Shown: piece by piece, positions 9,037-18,289 of the stretch
Numbering within the stretch: the first letter of the stretch is position 1
Layout: each line of letters starts with the position of its first letter
Origin: Saccharothrix australiensis
GTDB lineage: Bacteria; Actinomycetota; Actinomycetes; Mycobacteriales; Pseudonocardiaceae
NCBI RefSeq assembly: GCF_003634935.1
Contig: NZ_RBXO01000001.1
Location: 682,001 to 746,000 of the forward strand
Direction: 5' to 3'
Length of the DNA: 64,000 nucleotides
Translations under genes and position numbers: made by a program
Notes under the pieces: model-generated
Seen by the model: only the letters and a program-made list of their open reading frames with translations
Database searches by the model: none
Told to the model about the DNA's origin: nothing

Positions 9037-9789
9037 TCAGGTGCGGATGGCGCGCTCGACGTGAGTCCTGAGCGGCACGTCGAACTCGCCCTCGGCCGTT
9101 TCGGGTTGGGAGAGCAGGAAGTCCAGCATCCGCTGTCGGAGCGCCTCGCGTTCGTCCTGCGGCATGACGATGGCGTGCGAGTAGGTGTCGACCGTGGCCG
9201 CCAGGGTTTCCGCCGTCCTGCGGTGGGTGTGGGGGAACGTGCGGGTTTCCGCGTCCTTGAACAGTTCGTGGTCGGGGATCGACCGCACGGCGGTGTCCAG
9301 CGGTTCGGTGCCGCCTCGGGTGATCCGGTTGAACTCCGCCACCCACGGGACCTCGACGTCGTCGCCGTTCCACAGGCCCGCCAGGACGCCGCCGGGGCGC
9401 AGGACCCGCGCGATCTCGGGCAGGGCCCGCGCGGGGTCGAACCAGTGGAACGCCTGGCCGACCAGGACGGCGTCCACTGTCGCGTCGGGGAGCGGGATGC
9501 GTTCGGCGGTGCCGGGCAGGGCCCGGACGCCGCCGTGCCGCCGCACCAGTTCCGACAGCATCGACTCGTCGGGTTCCACCGCCGTCACGTGGTGGCCCTC
9601 CGCGACGAGCCCGCCGGTGAGCTTGCCGGTGCCGGCGGCGAGGTCCAGCACCTCGTGGGCGCCGGGGCCCAGTGGTGACAAGGCCCACCGGATGGCGGGC
9701 GCCGGGTAGTCCGGGCGGTGTTCGGCGTAGGCGTGGGCGTGTGCTCCGAAGGAGTTCGCCCGGCGAGTCCTCAGGTCATCACTCGTCAC
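9037..9789 (-). CDS. Class I SAM-dependent methyltransferase
   Basis: About 250 residues with the methyltransferase motif I VLDLAAGTGKLTGGL, motif II AVEPDESML, and post-I GTAERIPLPDATVDAVLVGQAFHWFD. ARVLRPGGVLAGLWN follows, as in UbiE/Methyltransf_11 proteins. The substrate cannot be deduced; proteins of this type are often annotated as methyltransferase domain proteins of unknown target. Three GTG codons are possible starts (9810, 9798, 9789). The last is chosen because homology (RANSFGAHAHAYAEHRPDYP) follows about 8 codons later and gggga precedes it. The gene is divergent from lysS. Confidence 0.82.
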   Translation of the reverse strand: MTSDDLRTRRANSFGAHAHAYAEHRPDYPAPAIRWALSPLGPGAHEVLDLAAGTGKLTGGLVAEGHHVTAVEPDESMLSELVRRHGGVRALPGTAERIPLPDATVDAVLVGQAFHWFDPARALPEIARVLRPGGVLAGLWNGDDVEVPWVAEFNRITRGGTEPLDTAVRSIPDHELFKDAETRTFPHTHRRTAETLAATVDTYSHAIVMPQDEREALRQRMLDFLLSQPETAEGEFDVPLRTHVERAIRT

Positions 9790-9851
9790 CGTCCCCACGA
9801 TAGTGAGCACCGGTTCGAATCCCCGAGAGGTCTTTACGTACCCTTCCCGGC

Positions 9852-11363
9852 GTGAGTGAGCAGCCTGCCAACCCCTCCGCGACCAGTGACGACGATCTGC
9901 CCGAGCAGCTGCGGGTGCGCCGGGAGAAGCGGGCGCGGTTGCTGGAACGCGGGGTCGACCCGTATCCGGTGGAACTGCCGCGCACGCACACGTTGCGCCA
10001 GGTGCGGGAAGCGCACCAGGGGCTCGAACCCGATGTGGCGACCGGCGAAGTGGTCGGCGTCACGGGGCGCGTGATGTTCATCCGCAACACCGGCAAGTTG
10101 TGCTTCGCGACGCTGCGCGAAGGCGACGGCACCGAACTCCAGGCCATGCTGAGCCTCGACGGGGTCGGCGCGACGGCCCTGGCGGAATGGAAGTCCGACG
10201 TCGACTTGGGCGACCACGTATTCGTGCGCGGCGAGGTCGTCACGTCGCGGCGCGGCGAACTGTCCGTGCTGGCGGCGGAGTGGCGGCTGGCCGCCAAGGC
10301 CCTCCGCCCGCTGCCGGTCGCGCACAAGGAACTGGCCGAGGAAACCCGCATTCGGCAGCGGTACGTCGACCTCATCGTGCGGGAGCAGGCCCGGAACACG
10401 GTGCGCGACCGGGCGGCCGTGGTGCGGTCGTTGCGGGACTCGTTCCACCGCCGCGGATTCATCGAAGTCGAGACCCCGATGTTGCAGACGTTGCAGGGCG
10501 GTGCGTCGGCCCGCCCGTTCGTGACGCGCTCCAACGCGCTGGACATCGACCTGTTCCTGCGGATCGCCCCGGAGCTGTACCTCAAGCGGTGCGTCGTGGG
10601 CGGTATCGAGAAGGTCTTCGAGATCAACCGCAACTTCCGCAACGAGGGCATGGACTCGTCGCATTCGCCCGAGTTCTCGATGTTGGAGTACTACGAGGCG
10701 TACGCGACCTACGACACCAACGCCGTGCTGACCCGCGAGCTCGTCCAGGAGGCCGCGCTGGCGGTCGCCGGCCTTCACGTGGTGACGCTCGCCGACGGCG
10801 AGGAGTACGACCTCGGCGGCGAGTGGACGACGCTGGGCATGTACGAGTCGCTGTCCGAGGCGGTCGGCGAGGAGGTCGCGCCCGGCACGCCCGCGGAGCG
10901 CCTGCGGGCGCTCGCCGACCGGGTGGGGCTGGAGGTCGACCCGGACGCCGGCCACGGCAAGCTCGTGGAGGAGCTGTGGGAGCACCTGGTCGGCGACCGG
11001 CTGCACGCGCCCACGTTTGTCCGTGATTTCCCCCTGGAGACCTCGCCGCTCACCCGCCAGCACCGCACCCGGCCGGGGGTGGCCGAAAAGTGGGACCTGT
11101 ACGTGCGCGGATTCGAGTTGGCCACGGGATACTCGGAGTTGGTCGACCCGGTCGTGGAGCGGGAGCGGCTGGAAGCCCAGGCGCGGCTCAGCGCCGCCGG
11201 GGACGCCGAGGCCATGCCCGTGGACGAAGACTTTCTGCGATCGCTGGAGTACGGAATGCCACCGAGCGGTGGCGTGGGAATGGGCATCGACCGACTGCTG
11301 ATGGCCATCACCGGTCTCGGTATCCGGGAGACGATCCTGTTCCCCCTCGTACGACCTGAATGA
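9852..11363 (+). CDS. lysS: Lysyl-tRNA synthetase, class II
   Basis: The 503-residue protein has an N-terminal OB-fold anticodon-binding domain (residues about 60-155; [19 protein letters not shown]). The class II catalytic core follows: motif 1 around [15 protein letters not shown], motif 2 [23 protein letters not shown], and motif 3 [11 protein letters not shown]. It charges tRNA-Lys in the cytoplasm. The start is a GTG, 62 bp from the divergent methyltransferase start. lsr2 follows after 115 bp, the same neighbour as in mycobacteria. Confidence 0.96.
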   Translation: MSEQPANPSATSDDDLPEQLRVRREKRARLLERGVDPYPVELPRTHTLRQVREAHQGLEPDVATGEVVGVTGRVMFIRNTGKLCFATLREGDGTELQAMLSLDGVGATALAEWKSDVDLGDHVFVRGEVVTSRRGELSVLAAEWRLAAKALRPLPVAHKELAEETRIRQRYVDLIVREQARNTVRDRAAVVRSLRDSFHRRGFIEVETPMLQTLQGGASARPFVTRSNALDIDLFLRIAPELYLKRCVVGGIEKVFEINRNFRNEGMDSSHSPEFSMLEYYEAYATYDTNAVLTRELVQEAALAVAGLHVVTLADGEEYDLGGEWTTLGMYESLSEAVGEEVAPGTPAERLRALADRVGLEVDPDAGHGKLVEELWEHLVGDRLHAPTFVRDFPLETSPLTRQHRTRPGVAEKWDLYVRGFELATGYSELVDPVVERERLEAQARLSAAGDAEAMPVDEDFLRSLEYGMPPSGGVGMGIDRLLMAITGLGIRETILFPLVRPE

Positions 11364-11478
11364 AGTAACTTCTCGGACTCCGGTCTGCGCATTGCGGTAC
11401 TTGTGCGCTAACCTGCACTCGACAATGCTTTGGTCGCGGTCGGGGAACACCGCGCATTCGGAGTCCAGGAGGATACGC

Positions 11479-11826
11479 ATGGCGCAGAAGGTCACCGTGA
11501 CCCTGGTCGATGACCTGGACGGCGGGCAGGCTGAGGAGACGGTCGGCTTCGGTTTGGACGGCGTGTCCTACGAGATCGACCTTTCTTCGAGCAATGCGGG
11601 CAGGCTCCGCGACGCCCTCGCCGACTTCGTCGCCAGCGCTCGCAAGGCGGGCGGTCGCAAGCGCGGTCCGGGTCGCCCGGCCGGTGTGAAGGCGGCACGT
11701 CCGGCGTCGGCCGATCGCGAGCAGAACCAGGCGATTCGGGAGTGGGCCCGCAAGCAGGGGATGAAGGTGTCCGATCGCGGGCGCATCCCCGCCGAGGTGC
11801 TGGAGGCATACCACCAGCAGGGCTGA
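11479..11826 (+). CDS. lsr2: Lsr2 nucleoid-associated protein
   Basis: The 115-residue H-NS analogue of actinobacteria bridges AT-rich DNA and silences xenogeneic genes. The N-terminal dimerisation domain ([16 protein letters not shown], then [14 protein letters not shown]) is followed by a basic linker ([12 protein letters not shown]) and a C-terminal DNA-binding domain ([22 protein letters not shown]). The RGR here is the AT-hook-like minor-groove motif. The ATG lies behind a strong aggagga, and a longer upstream frame has no similarity. Two hairpins follow the gene. Confidence 0.97.
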   Translation: MAQKVTVTLVDDLDGGQAEETVGFGLDGVSYEIDLSSSNAGRLRDALADFVASARKAGGRKRGPGRPAGVKAARPASADREQNQAIREWARKQGMKVSDRGRIPAEVLEAYHQQG

Positions 11827-11840
11827 GCCTGAAGGCCCTT

Positions 11841-11860
11841 TGCGTGGCGCACGCCACGCA
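11841..11860. terminator. Short hairpin after lsr2
   Basis: tgcgtggc and gccacgca form an 8-bp perfect stem with a 4-nt loop (gcac). It lies 14 bp after the lsr2 stop and in front of a stronger hairpin. Confidence 0.5.
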
Positions 11861-11874
11861 ATTACGTCAATCTA

Positions 11875-11908
11875 CGAAGGGGTGCCGGTTTCGACCGGCA
11901 CCCCTTCG
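11875..11908 (+). terminator. lsr2 terminator, 15-bp stem with UUCG loop
   Basis: The arms cgaaggggtgccggt and accggcaccccttcg pair perfectly around ttcg, an extra-stable tetraloop, and a short T tract (gggttt) follows. The structure is symmetrical, so it could also stop transcription coming from the opposite fhuF-like gene. Confidence 0.85.
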
Positions 11909-12109
11909 CGGGTTTGCGGGCCCGCCACCGGTTGCTTTTCCGGGACGGTTCGGTGCGCAATCGTCACGGCGTGGTGATCAAGTGATCGGTACAGAAGAAC
12001 CGATCGCGGGGCGAGCAGATGTCGGACGTCGGACGGTGAAGTGCGCAACGATCTCGCGGGGTGCTGCTGTTCGGCTGTGGACCGACGGGCGGGGGACGCG
12101 CCGAACGGA

Positions 12110-12958
12110 CTAGGCGGCAGGTCCGGCGGCTTCGTCCCGGCACACCCGCGGGCACGTGGCGCACGCCTCCGCGGCGGGCAGCGCGAAGTGGAAGCAGCAG
12201 CTCTCCCGGCGGCGCGTCCACCCGGCGTCGGTGGCGCGCAGCGTCGACCCCGAGGTGAACGGGTCCTGCTTCGCGGGCAGCAGCAGCGCCGAGTCGGCCA
12301 CCCCGGCGGCCTCGTCGCCGGCCAGCAGGCCGGCCGTCCAGGCGGCGGAGTCGAGGGCGTCGGTGGCGGCGGCCCACAGCTGGCGGCGGCCGAACCGGAC
12401 GGTCGGGCCGAAGGAGGCCACGAACCGGGACGCGTGCGCGGCGAACCGCGCCCGCAGGAGGGCGGCGAGGGCGTGGTCGTCGGCGACGACCGTGGCCGCC
12501 GGGTGGTCGGCGTCGGGGTCGTCGGGCAGGCAGGCGAACCCGTCGGCCAGCACCGCGAGGCCCACGACGTGCGGCCGGTCGTGCTCCGCGACGTGGATCG
12601 CCACGTCGGAGGGCCGTAGTGACGGCACGCGGCGCGACTGGTGGAACAGCGCGCCGCCGAGCAGCCCGACGGCGCCCAGGTACCAGCTCATCACGTAGCC
12701 GCCGGTGGTCCGGTCCGGCGCCGCGCCGTACTGGGCGCGCAGCCAGTCGGCGAGCGTGGCGCGCCACGCGCCGAACCTGTCCGGGTCGGTCATGAACGCC
12801 TCGGTGACCACCCACCCGGTGCCGGCGCCGGGCTCGCCCGCGGTGCGCGGGAGGCCGTAGCGGACTTCACACCATTGGGCGAGTGCGTCCGCCCGAGTGA
12901 CGGAACCGGCGATCGGCGTGCGCGCGTCGCGTGCTGGTGCCTGCACCGGTACGGTCAT
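12110..12958 (-). CDS. FhuF-like ferric/siderophore reductase ([2Fe-2S])
   Basis: The 282-residue protein ends in RRESCCFHFALP...ACATCPRVC. This gives the C-C-x10-C-x2-C pattern that binds the [2Fe-2S] cluster in FhuF, which reduces iron in ferric siderophores in the cytoplasm. The rest is a poorly conserved helical FhuF-like domain (TTGGYVMSWYLGAVGLLGGALF). The ATG at 12958 is used because an iron-box-like operator lies just upstream; an earlier in-frame start would put that box inside the gene. It is flanked by lsr2 and clpC, where mycobacteria have no such gene, so it appears inserted between them. Confidence 0.82.
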   Translation of the reverse strand: MTVPVQAPARDARTPIAGSVTRADALAQWCEVRYGLPRTAGEPGAGTGWVVTEAFMTDPDRFGAWRATLADWLRAQYGAAPDRTTGGYVMSWYLGAVGLLGGALFHQSRRVPSLRPSDVAIHVAEHDRPHVVGLAVLADGFACLPDDPDADHPAATVVADDHALAALLRARFAAHASRFVASFGPTVRFGRRQLWAAATDALDSAAWTAGLLAGDEAAGVADSALLLPAKQDPFTSGSTLRATDAGWTRRRESCCFHFALPAAEACATCPRVCRDEAAGPAA

Positions 12959-12985
12959 GGCAGAAGGTCCTCGCGTGGGTTCGAA

Positions 12986-13004
12986 TGAGGCTTGCCTAAC
13001 CTTA
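12986..13004. promoter_or_regulatory. IdeR/DmdR-type iron box
   Basis: tgaggcttgcctaacctta matches the actinobacterial iron-box consensus TTAGGTTAGGCTAACCTAA at 14 of 19 positions, counted by eye. It ends about 28 bp upstream of the fhuF-like ATG, a position that would block transcription when iron is plentiful. Confidence 0.75.
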
Positions 13005-13073
13005 TAGAGGTTCACCCGTCCCAGCGGTACCTCGTGACACCGGTCACGCTGGGTCCCGTCGGGCGGCCGGAGG

Positions 13074-13092
13074 TGTTCGCGCTGAGCGGACA
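13074..13092. promoter_or_regulatory. Possible ClgR operator upstream of clpC
   Basis: The dyad tgttcgc-N5-gcggaca (6 of 7 arm positions symmetrical) contains CGC-N5-GCG, the core reported for ClgR, the activator of clp genes in actinobacteria. It lies about 200 bp upstream of clpC. CGC-N5-GCG alone is frequent in GC-rich DNA, so the call rests on the extended arms and the location. Confidence 0.4.
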
Positions 13093-13285
13093 CCGCCCGA
13101 TCCGTGGAATCTGCCTGGCAGATCACGCGTTGGTACCGGTGTCAGAGATCCCCGAAGGTGACTGCACGCGAACGGGAACTGAGAGTGTCGGGGCTGACGA
13201 CTACAGTGGTCCCACGGTGCCGCGCTCTCCACGGTATGCCAGTGGTGAGCCCGAGGACCGCCGGCGCAGCAGTCAGGGAGTGCGA

Positions 13286-15844
13286 ATGTTCGAAAGGTTC
13301 ACCGACCGCGCGAGGCGGGTGGTTGTCCTGGCCCAGGAAGAGGCCAGGATGCTCAACCACAACTACATCGGCACCGAGCACATCCTCCTGGGTTTGATCC
13401 ACGAGGGTGAGGGTGTCGCCGCCAAGGCGCTGGAGTCGTTGGGGATCGCGCTGGAGGGCGTCCGCCAGCAGGTCGAGGAGATCATCGGCCAGGGCCAGCA
13501 GGCCCCGTCCGGCCACATCCCCTTCACCCCGCGCGCGAAGAAGGTGCTCGAGCTGTCGCTGCGCGAAGCGCTGCAGCTCGGCCACAACTACATCGGCACG
13601 GAGCACATCCTGCTCGGCCTGATCCGCGAGGGCGAGGGCGTCGCCGCCCAGGTCCTGGTCAAGCTGGGCGCGGACCTCAACCGGGTCCGCCAGCAGGTGC
13701 TCCAGCTGCTGTCCGGCTACTCCGGCGGCAAGGAGCCCGCCGAGTCCGGTGGTCGTGGTGAGGGCACCCCGTCCTCGTCCCTGGTCCTCGACCAGTTCGG
13801 GCGCAACCTGACCGCGAGCGCGCGGGAGGGCAAGCTCGACCCGGTGATCGGGCGCACCAAGGAGATCGAGCGGGTCATGCAGGTGCTGTCCCGCCGCACC
13901 AAGAACAACCCGGTCCTCATCGGCGAGCCCGGCGTCGGCAAGACGGCCGTCGTCGAGGGGCTGGCGCAGATGGTCGTCAAGGGCGAGGTGCCCGAGACGC
14001 TCAAGGACAAGCAGCTCTACACCCTTGACCTGGGCTCGCTGGTCGCGGGCTCCCGTTACCGCGGTGACTTCGAGGAGCGCCTGAAGAAGGTGCTCAAGGA
14101 GATCCGCACCCGCGGCGACATCATCCTCTTCATCGACGAGATCCACACGCTGGTGGGCGCGGGCGCGGCCGAGGGCGCGATCGACGCGGCCTCGATCCTC
14201 AAGCCCATGCTGGCCCGCGGCGAGCTGCAGACCATCGGCGCGACGACGCTCGACGAGTACCGCAAGTACGTCGAGAAGGACCCCGCGCTGGAGCGCCGGT
14301 TCCAGCCGATCCAGGTCGGCGAGCCGTCGCTGGAGCACACGATCGAGATCCTCAAGGGCCTGCGCGACCGGTACGAGGCGCACCACCGCGTGTCGATCAC
14401 CGACTCGGCGCTGGTCGCCGCCGCCACGCTGGCCGACCGGTACATCAACGACCGGTTCCTGCCGGACAAGGCGATCGACCTCATCGACGAGGCGGGCGCG
14501 CGGATGCGCATCCGCCGGATGACGGCGCCGCCGGACCTGCGCGAGTTCGACGAGAAGATCGCGGACGTGCGGCGCGAGAAGGAGTCCGCGATCGACGCGC
14601 AGGACTTCGAGCGGGCCGCCAAGCTGCGCGACTCCGAGAAGCAGCTGCTCGGCCAGAAGGCCGAGCGGGAGAAGCAGTGGAAGGACGGCGACCTCGACGT
14701 CGTCGCCGAGGTGGACGACGAGCAGATCGCCGAGGTGCTGGCGAACTGGACCGGCATCCCGGTGTTCAAGCTCACCGAGGAGGAGACCACGCGTCTGCTC
14801 CGCATGGAGGACGAGCTGCACAAGCGGATCATCGGCCAGGTCGACGCGGTCAAGGCCGTGTCGCAGGCGATCCGCCGCACCCGCGCCGGCCTGAAGGACC
14901 CCAAGCGCCCGTCCGGCTCGTTCATCTTCGCCGGCCCGTCCGGCGTCGGCAAGACGGAGCTGTCGAAGGCCCTGGCGAACTTCCTGTTCGGCGAGGACGA
15001 CGCGCTCATCCAGATCGACATGGGCGAGTTCCACGACCGGTACACCGCGTCGCGGCTGTTCGGCGCGCCTCCCGGCTACGTCGGCTACGAGGAGGGCGGC
15101 CAGCTCACCGAGAAGGTGCGCCGCAAGCCGTTCTCCGTGGTGCTGTTCGACGAGATCGAGAAGGCGCACCAGGAGGTGTACAACACGCTGCTCCAGGTGC
15201 TGGAGGACGGCCGCCTGACCGATGGCCAGGGCCGGACGGTGGACTTCAAGAACACCGTCATCATCTTCACGTCCAACCTGGGCACGTCGGACATCTCGAA
15301 GGCCGTCGGCCTGGGCTTCACGTCCGGGCAGGACACCGCGTCGAACTACGAGCGGATGAAGAACAAGGTCAACGACGAGCTGAAGAAGCACTTCCGCCCG
15401 GAGTTCCTGAACCGCATCGACGACATCATCGTGTTCCACCAGCTGACGCAGGACGAGATCATCAAGATGGTCGACCTGATGATCGCCCGCGTCGAGACGC
15501 AGCTGAAGAACAAGGACATGGCGATCGAGCTGACCGACCGGGCGAAGAAGCTGCTGGCCAAGCGCGGCTTCGACCCGGTGCTCGGCGCCCGTCCGCTGCG
15601 CCGGACGATCCAGCGCGAGATCGAGGACCAGCTGTCGGAGAAGATCCTGTTCGGCGAGATCCAGCCGGGCCAGATCATCATCACCGACGTCGAGGGCTGG
15701 GACGGCGAGTCGGAGGCGGACGACAAGGCGCACTTCGTCTTCCGCGGCGAGTCCAAGCCCCTCGGGGTGCCGGACGCGCCTCCGGTCGACCTGGCCGCGT
15801 CGTCCGGCGGTGACGCCGGCGAGTCGGACGCGGACTCGGCCTGA
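13286..15844 (+). CDS. clpC: AAA+ unfoldase ClpC of the Clp protease
   Basis: The 852-residue Hsp100 protein feeds proteins to ClpP. It has two Clp-N repeats ([13 protein letters not shown] appears twice, near residues 25 and 100) and a first AAA+ domain with Walker A GEPGVGKT near residue 213. A middle/UVR coiled coil follows (about 415-485), then a second AAA+ domain with GPSGVGKTE near 550 and a C-terminal D2-small domain with [19 protein letters not shown]. The ATG at 13286 matches the universal [17 protein letters not shown] start; the longer frame upstream is the promoter region. The C-terminal tail after about residue 815 is acidic and variable. Confidence 0.97.
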   Translation: MFERFTDRARRVVVLAQEEARMLNHNYIGTEHILLGLIHEGEGVAAKALESLGIALEGVRQQVEEIIGQGQQAPSGHIPFTPRAKKVLELSLREALQLGHNYIGTEHILLGLIREGEGVAAQVLVKLGADLNRVRQQVLQLLSGYSGGKEPAESGGRGEGTPSSSLVLDQFGRNLTASAREGKLDPVIGRTKEIERVMQVLSRRTKNNPVLIGEPGVGKTAVVEGLAQMVVKGEVPETLKDKQLYTLDLGSLVAGSRYRGDFEERLKKVLKEIRTRGDIILFIDEIHTLVGAGAAEGAIDAASILKPMLARGELQTIGATTLDEYRKYVEKDPALERRFQPIQVGEPSLEHTIEILKGLRDRYEAHHRVSITDSALVAAATLADRYINDRFLPDKAIDLIDEAGARMRIRRMTAPPDLREFDEKIADVRREKESAIDAQDFERAAKLRDSEKQLLGQKAEREKQWKDGDLDVVAEVDDEQIAEVLANWTGIPVFKLTEEETTRLLRMEDELHKRIIGQVDAVKAVSQAIRRTRAGLKDPKRPSGSFIFAGPSGVGKTELSKALANFLFGEDDALIQIDMGEFHDRYTASRLFGAPPGYVGYEEGGQLTEKVRRKPFSVVLFDEIEKAHQEVYNTLLQVLEDGRLTDGQGRTVDFKNTVIIFTSNLGTSDISKAVGLGFTSGQDTASNYERMKNKVNDELKKHFRPEFLNRIDDIIVFHQLTQDEIIKMVDLMIARVETQLKNKDMAIELTDRAKKLLAKRGFDPVLGARPLRRTIQREIEDQLSEKILFGEIQPGQIIITDVEGWDGESEADDKAHFVFRGESKPLGVPDAPPVDLAASSGGDAGESDADSA

Positions 15845-16115
15845 CGGGTCCGGAGCCGGGCCTGCGGGTCCGGCTCGACCCGACGGGTCCGGAGTCGCGC
15901 TTGGCGGGTCCGGTTCGGCCTGGCGGGTCCGGAGTCGCGCCTGCGGGTCCGGTTCGGCCTGGCGGGTCGGGCTCGGCCACGACGGGCCGATCCGACGGCT
16001 CGGGCTCGCGCCGACCGGTCGGGCTCGGCCTGACGGGTCGGGCTCGCGCCGACCGGTTGGGCTCGGCCTGACGGGTCGGGCACGAGCCGACGGGAACGGG
16101 TCGGGCTCGGCCTGA
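15844..16115. repeat. Degenerate ~18-20 bp GC-rich tandem repeats
   Basis: About 14 degenerate units of the type ggcgggtccggttcggcct / gacgggtcgggctcggcct follow one another directly after the clpC stop. Two longer blocks are almost identical, so the array probably expanded by slippage and unequal exchange. Confidence 0.8.
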
Positions 16116-16128
16116 CGGCAGAAGCTGA

Positions 16129-16158
16129 AGCGCCTCCTGGGAACGCCCAGGGGGCGCT
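16129..16158 (+). terminator. clpC terminator beyond the repeat array
   Basis: agcgcctcctggg and cccagggggcgct form a 13-bp stem with one G-T wobble and an aacg loop, followed by ttt. It lies about 285 bp after the clpC stop, with the repeat array in between, so the array would be in the clpC 3' UTR. Confidence 0.75.
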
Positions 16159-16367
16159 TTCGCATCTCCGGGCAGAGGTCTCGGGGCATCGGCGCAGGTC
16201 AGAGGAGCCGAACTGAACCGAACCACGCCCAGCCCGACCATGCACGACTCTCAGCCGGCAGGGCCGAAACCGTCGTGGTCGGGTGCTTGGATGCACGCAG
16301 GGGTTCCCAACTCGGGGGGACGCCTGCTCAAGCCCGCCCTTGCCGCGGCCTGGCGCGTACTGCTTGC

Positions 16368-16665
16368 CGGTGGTGTACGCGTTCGGCGGCGGAAGGCGCG
16401 TGCGGGTGGTGCTCGCCTTCGGCGGAGGTTCTGCCTGGGGCGCGCCTTCGGTGGAAGGTGCGTGTCCGTGGTGCGCCGTCGGAGGACCGCTGCGTGTCCG
16501 TGGTGCGCGCGTTCGGCGGGAGGTGCCTGCCTGTGGTGCGGTCCCAGGCGGAGGGCGCCTGCCTGTGGTGCGGTTCCCGGCGGAGGTGCCTGCCCGTGGT
16601 GCGGTCCCCGGCGGAAGGCGCGTGCTCGTGGCGCGTGCCTTCGGTGGAGGCTGCTTCGGCAGCGG
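16368..16665. repeat. Degenerate 31-36 bp minisatellite, about nine units
   Basis: Units share the core ctgcctgtggtgcggtcccn(n)ggcggaggg, or cgtgtccgtggtgcgc with a cttcggcggaagg tail. The middle three copies are most alike. The array lies just 3' of pcp. There are no unique spacers, so it is not a CRISPR array. Confidence 0.75.
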
Positions 16666-16669
16666 GACC

Positions 16670-17299
16670 TCAGTGCAGCGTGCCGGCCGTGGTGCGCAGG
16701 TCGGTGGTCCGGTTGATCGTCGTCCGGATGATCAGCTCCAGCGCGCGGGTCGTCGTGCCGATCTCCAGGCTCGGAGCGTCGTCGTGCCCCTGCTCCGGCG
16801 CGTAAGGCACGTGCACGAACCCGCCCCGGACACCGGGGAACTCCGTCGCGACCAGGTGCATCAGGCTGTAGAACACGTGGTTGCACACGAACGTCCCAGC
16901 GGTGTGCGACACGGCCGCCGGGATGCCCGCGTCCAGCAGCGCCGCCGTGCAAGCCTTCACCGGCAGGGTCGCGAAGTACGCCGCGGGTCCGTCCGCCACG
17001 ACCGGCACGTCGATGGGCCGGCGGCCGGCGTTGTCCGGGATGCGCGCGTCGTCGAGGTTGATCGCCACCCGCTCCGGCGTCACCGCGTTCCGACCGCCCG
17101 CCTGCCCGACGCAGATCACCACGTCCGGCGCGTGCCGCACCACCGAGTCGCGCAGCACCGCCGCCGACGTCCCGAACTCGCACGGCAACTCGACCGCCTC
17201 CAGCTCGTACCCCCGAGGCGTGACGCGGCGGACCGCGTCCCAGGACGGGTTGGCGGCCTCGCCCCCGAACGGCTGGAACCCCGTCAGCAGAACTTTCAC
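16670..17299 (-). CDS. pcp: Pyroglutamyl-peptidase I
   Basis: The 209-residue cytoplasmic cysteine peptidase (C15) removes N-terminal pyroglutamate. Recognisable parts are the N-terminal VLLTGFQPFGGEAANPSW, the glutamate region VICVGQAGGRNAVTPERVAINL, the nucleophile in AGTFVCNHVFY, and the histidine in FVHVPYAPEQ. All three catalytic residues are present. The gene is divergent from the EEP-family gene with 18 bp between starts, and its stop abuts the minisatellite tract. Confidence 0.93.
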   Translation of the reverse strand: MKVLLTGFQPFGGEAANPSWDAVRRVTPRGYELEAVELPCEFGTSAAVLRDSVVRHAPDVVICVGQAGGRNAVTPERVAINLDDARIPDNAGRRPIDVPVVADGPAAYFATLPVKACTAALLDAGIPAAVSHTAGTFVCNHVFYSLMHLVATEFPGVRGGFVHVPYAPEQGHDDAPSLEIGTTTRALELIIRTTINRTTDLRTTAGTLH

Positions 17300-17317
17300 T
17301 CGGGCAGACTAGAGGCC

Positions 17318-18289
17318 GTGGCCGACATCGAGGAACGCCGACCGCGAAACAAGGCCACGACGTTCCTGCTGGTGCTCGCCGCCGCAGCGTTCGTCGTGGC
17401 GTCCGCGCTCCGCCTGCTGGGCATCGACGGCACCCGGCACATGGTCGCGACGACGGCCCTCGTCCCCTACTTCACGGCGGCCGGCGTGCTGCTGGGCGCG
17501 ATCGCCCTGCTGGCGCGGCGGTGGTTCGTCGGCACGGTCACGCTGCTCGTCGCGCTGGTGCTGGTGGCGGCCGTCGCGCCGCGCGCCTTCCCGGACGCCC
17601 GGCCCATCGGGGTCGGGCAGGAGGTCCGGGTGATGGCGGCCAACCTGCTCGTGGGCAAGGCCGACGCGGAGGTCCTGGTGGCCGCGGTCCGCGACCACGC
17701 GGTCGACGTGCTCGCGCTCCAGGAGCTGAGCCCGGCGATGGTGGTCGACCTGGAGCGCGCGGGCCTGGACGAGGTGCTGCCCCACCGCGTGTTCCTCGCC
17801 GAGCCGGGCGCTTCGGGGTCGGGCATCGCCTCGCGGTACCCGCTGACCGCGCGCGACCTGGCCGGGCCGAGCACGCTGCGCCAGGCGGGCGCGCTGGTCG
17901 CCCTGCCCGGCGCCGACCTGGAGGTCGTGTCGGTGCACCCGCTGCCACCGGTCACGCCGGACGGCCCGGAACCCTGGCAGCGCGACATGGCGGGCCTGCC
18001 CCGGCCGGACCTGAACGGCCCCTACCGGGTGCTCGCGGGCGACTTCAACGCCACCCTGGACCACGTCGGCCTGCGCCGGCTGCTCAACCACGGCTACGTG
18101 GACGCCGCCGACCAGGTCGGCGCGGGGCTGGACCCGACGTGGCCGGCCGACGCGGTGTGGCCGCCACCGGTCGTCATCGACCACATCCTGGTGGACGACC
18201 GGTGCCCGGTGGACACGTTCCAGGTGGTCGACATCCCCGGCAGCGACCACCGCGCGATCGTCAGCCAGTTCGTCGTGCCGGCTCGGTGA
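17318..18289 (+). CDS. Membrane-anchored endonuclease/exonuclease/phosphatase family protein
   Basis: The 323-residue protein has three N-terminal membrane helices (about residues 13-33, 46-65 and 68-86). A C-terminal EEP domain follows, with VRVMAANLLVGKAD, DVLALQELSP (metal-binding Glu), GSGIASRYPL, VVSVHPLPP, VLAGDFNATLD (catalytic Asp/Asn), IDHILVD and a final GSDHRAIVSQF. The domain probably faces outside. Members hydrolyse phosphodiesters in nucleic acids, phospholipids or inositol phosphates, and the substrate here is unknown. The GTG start follows agaggcc. Its 3' end overlaps the tail of the sir2 pseudogene on the other strand. Confidence 0.85.
   Translation: MADIEERRPRNKATTFLLVLAAAAFVVASALRLLGIDGTRHMVATTALVPYFTAAGVLLGAIALLARRWFVGTVTLLVALVLVAAVAPRAFPDARPIGVGQEVRVMAANLLVGKADAEVLVAAVRDHAVDVLALQELSPAMVVDLERAGLDEVLPHRVFLAEPGASGSGIASRYPLTARDLAGPSTLRQAGALVALPGADLEVVSVHPLPPVTPDGPEPWQRDMAGLPRPDLNGPYRVLAGDFNATLDHVGLRRLLNHGYVDAADQVGAGLDPTWPADAVWPPPVVIDHILVDDRCPVDTFQVVDIPGSDHRAIVSQFVVPAR

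Larger units (their letters stand above)
12959..13285. other. Divergent regulatory region fhuF-like / clpC
   Basis: No gene is supported in these 327 bp. The fhuF-proximal end holds an IdeR/DmdR-like iron box, and the middle holds a dyad of ClgR type. Open frames crossing it lack similarity. Confidence 0.7.
15845..16669. other. 825-bp non-coding tract made mostly of repeats
   Basis: Between the clpC stop and the pcp stop there is no recognisable gene. Two tandem-repeat tracts and the clpC terminator hairpin fill most of it. Frames through it give low-complexity Gly/Arg/Ser or Cys/Val/Gly-rich peptides without ribosome-binding sites. Confidence 0.75.

Noticed and set aside
15810-16115. 101-residue Gly/Ser/Arg-rich frame after clpC
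   Set aside because: It is the translation of the tandem repeats and starts inside clpC.
16283-16680. CRISPR-like regular 31-36 bp array
   Set aside because: Units are contiguous with no unique spacers, and no cas gene is nearby; it is a minisatellite.
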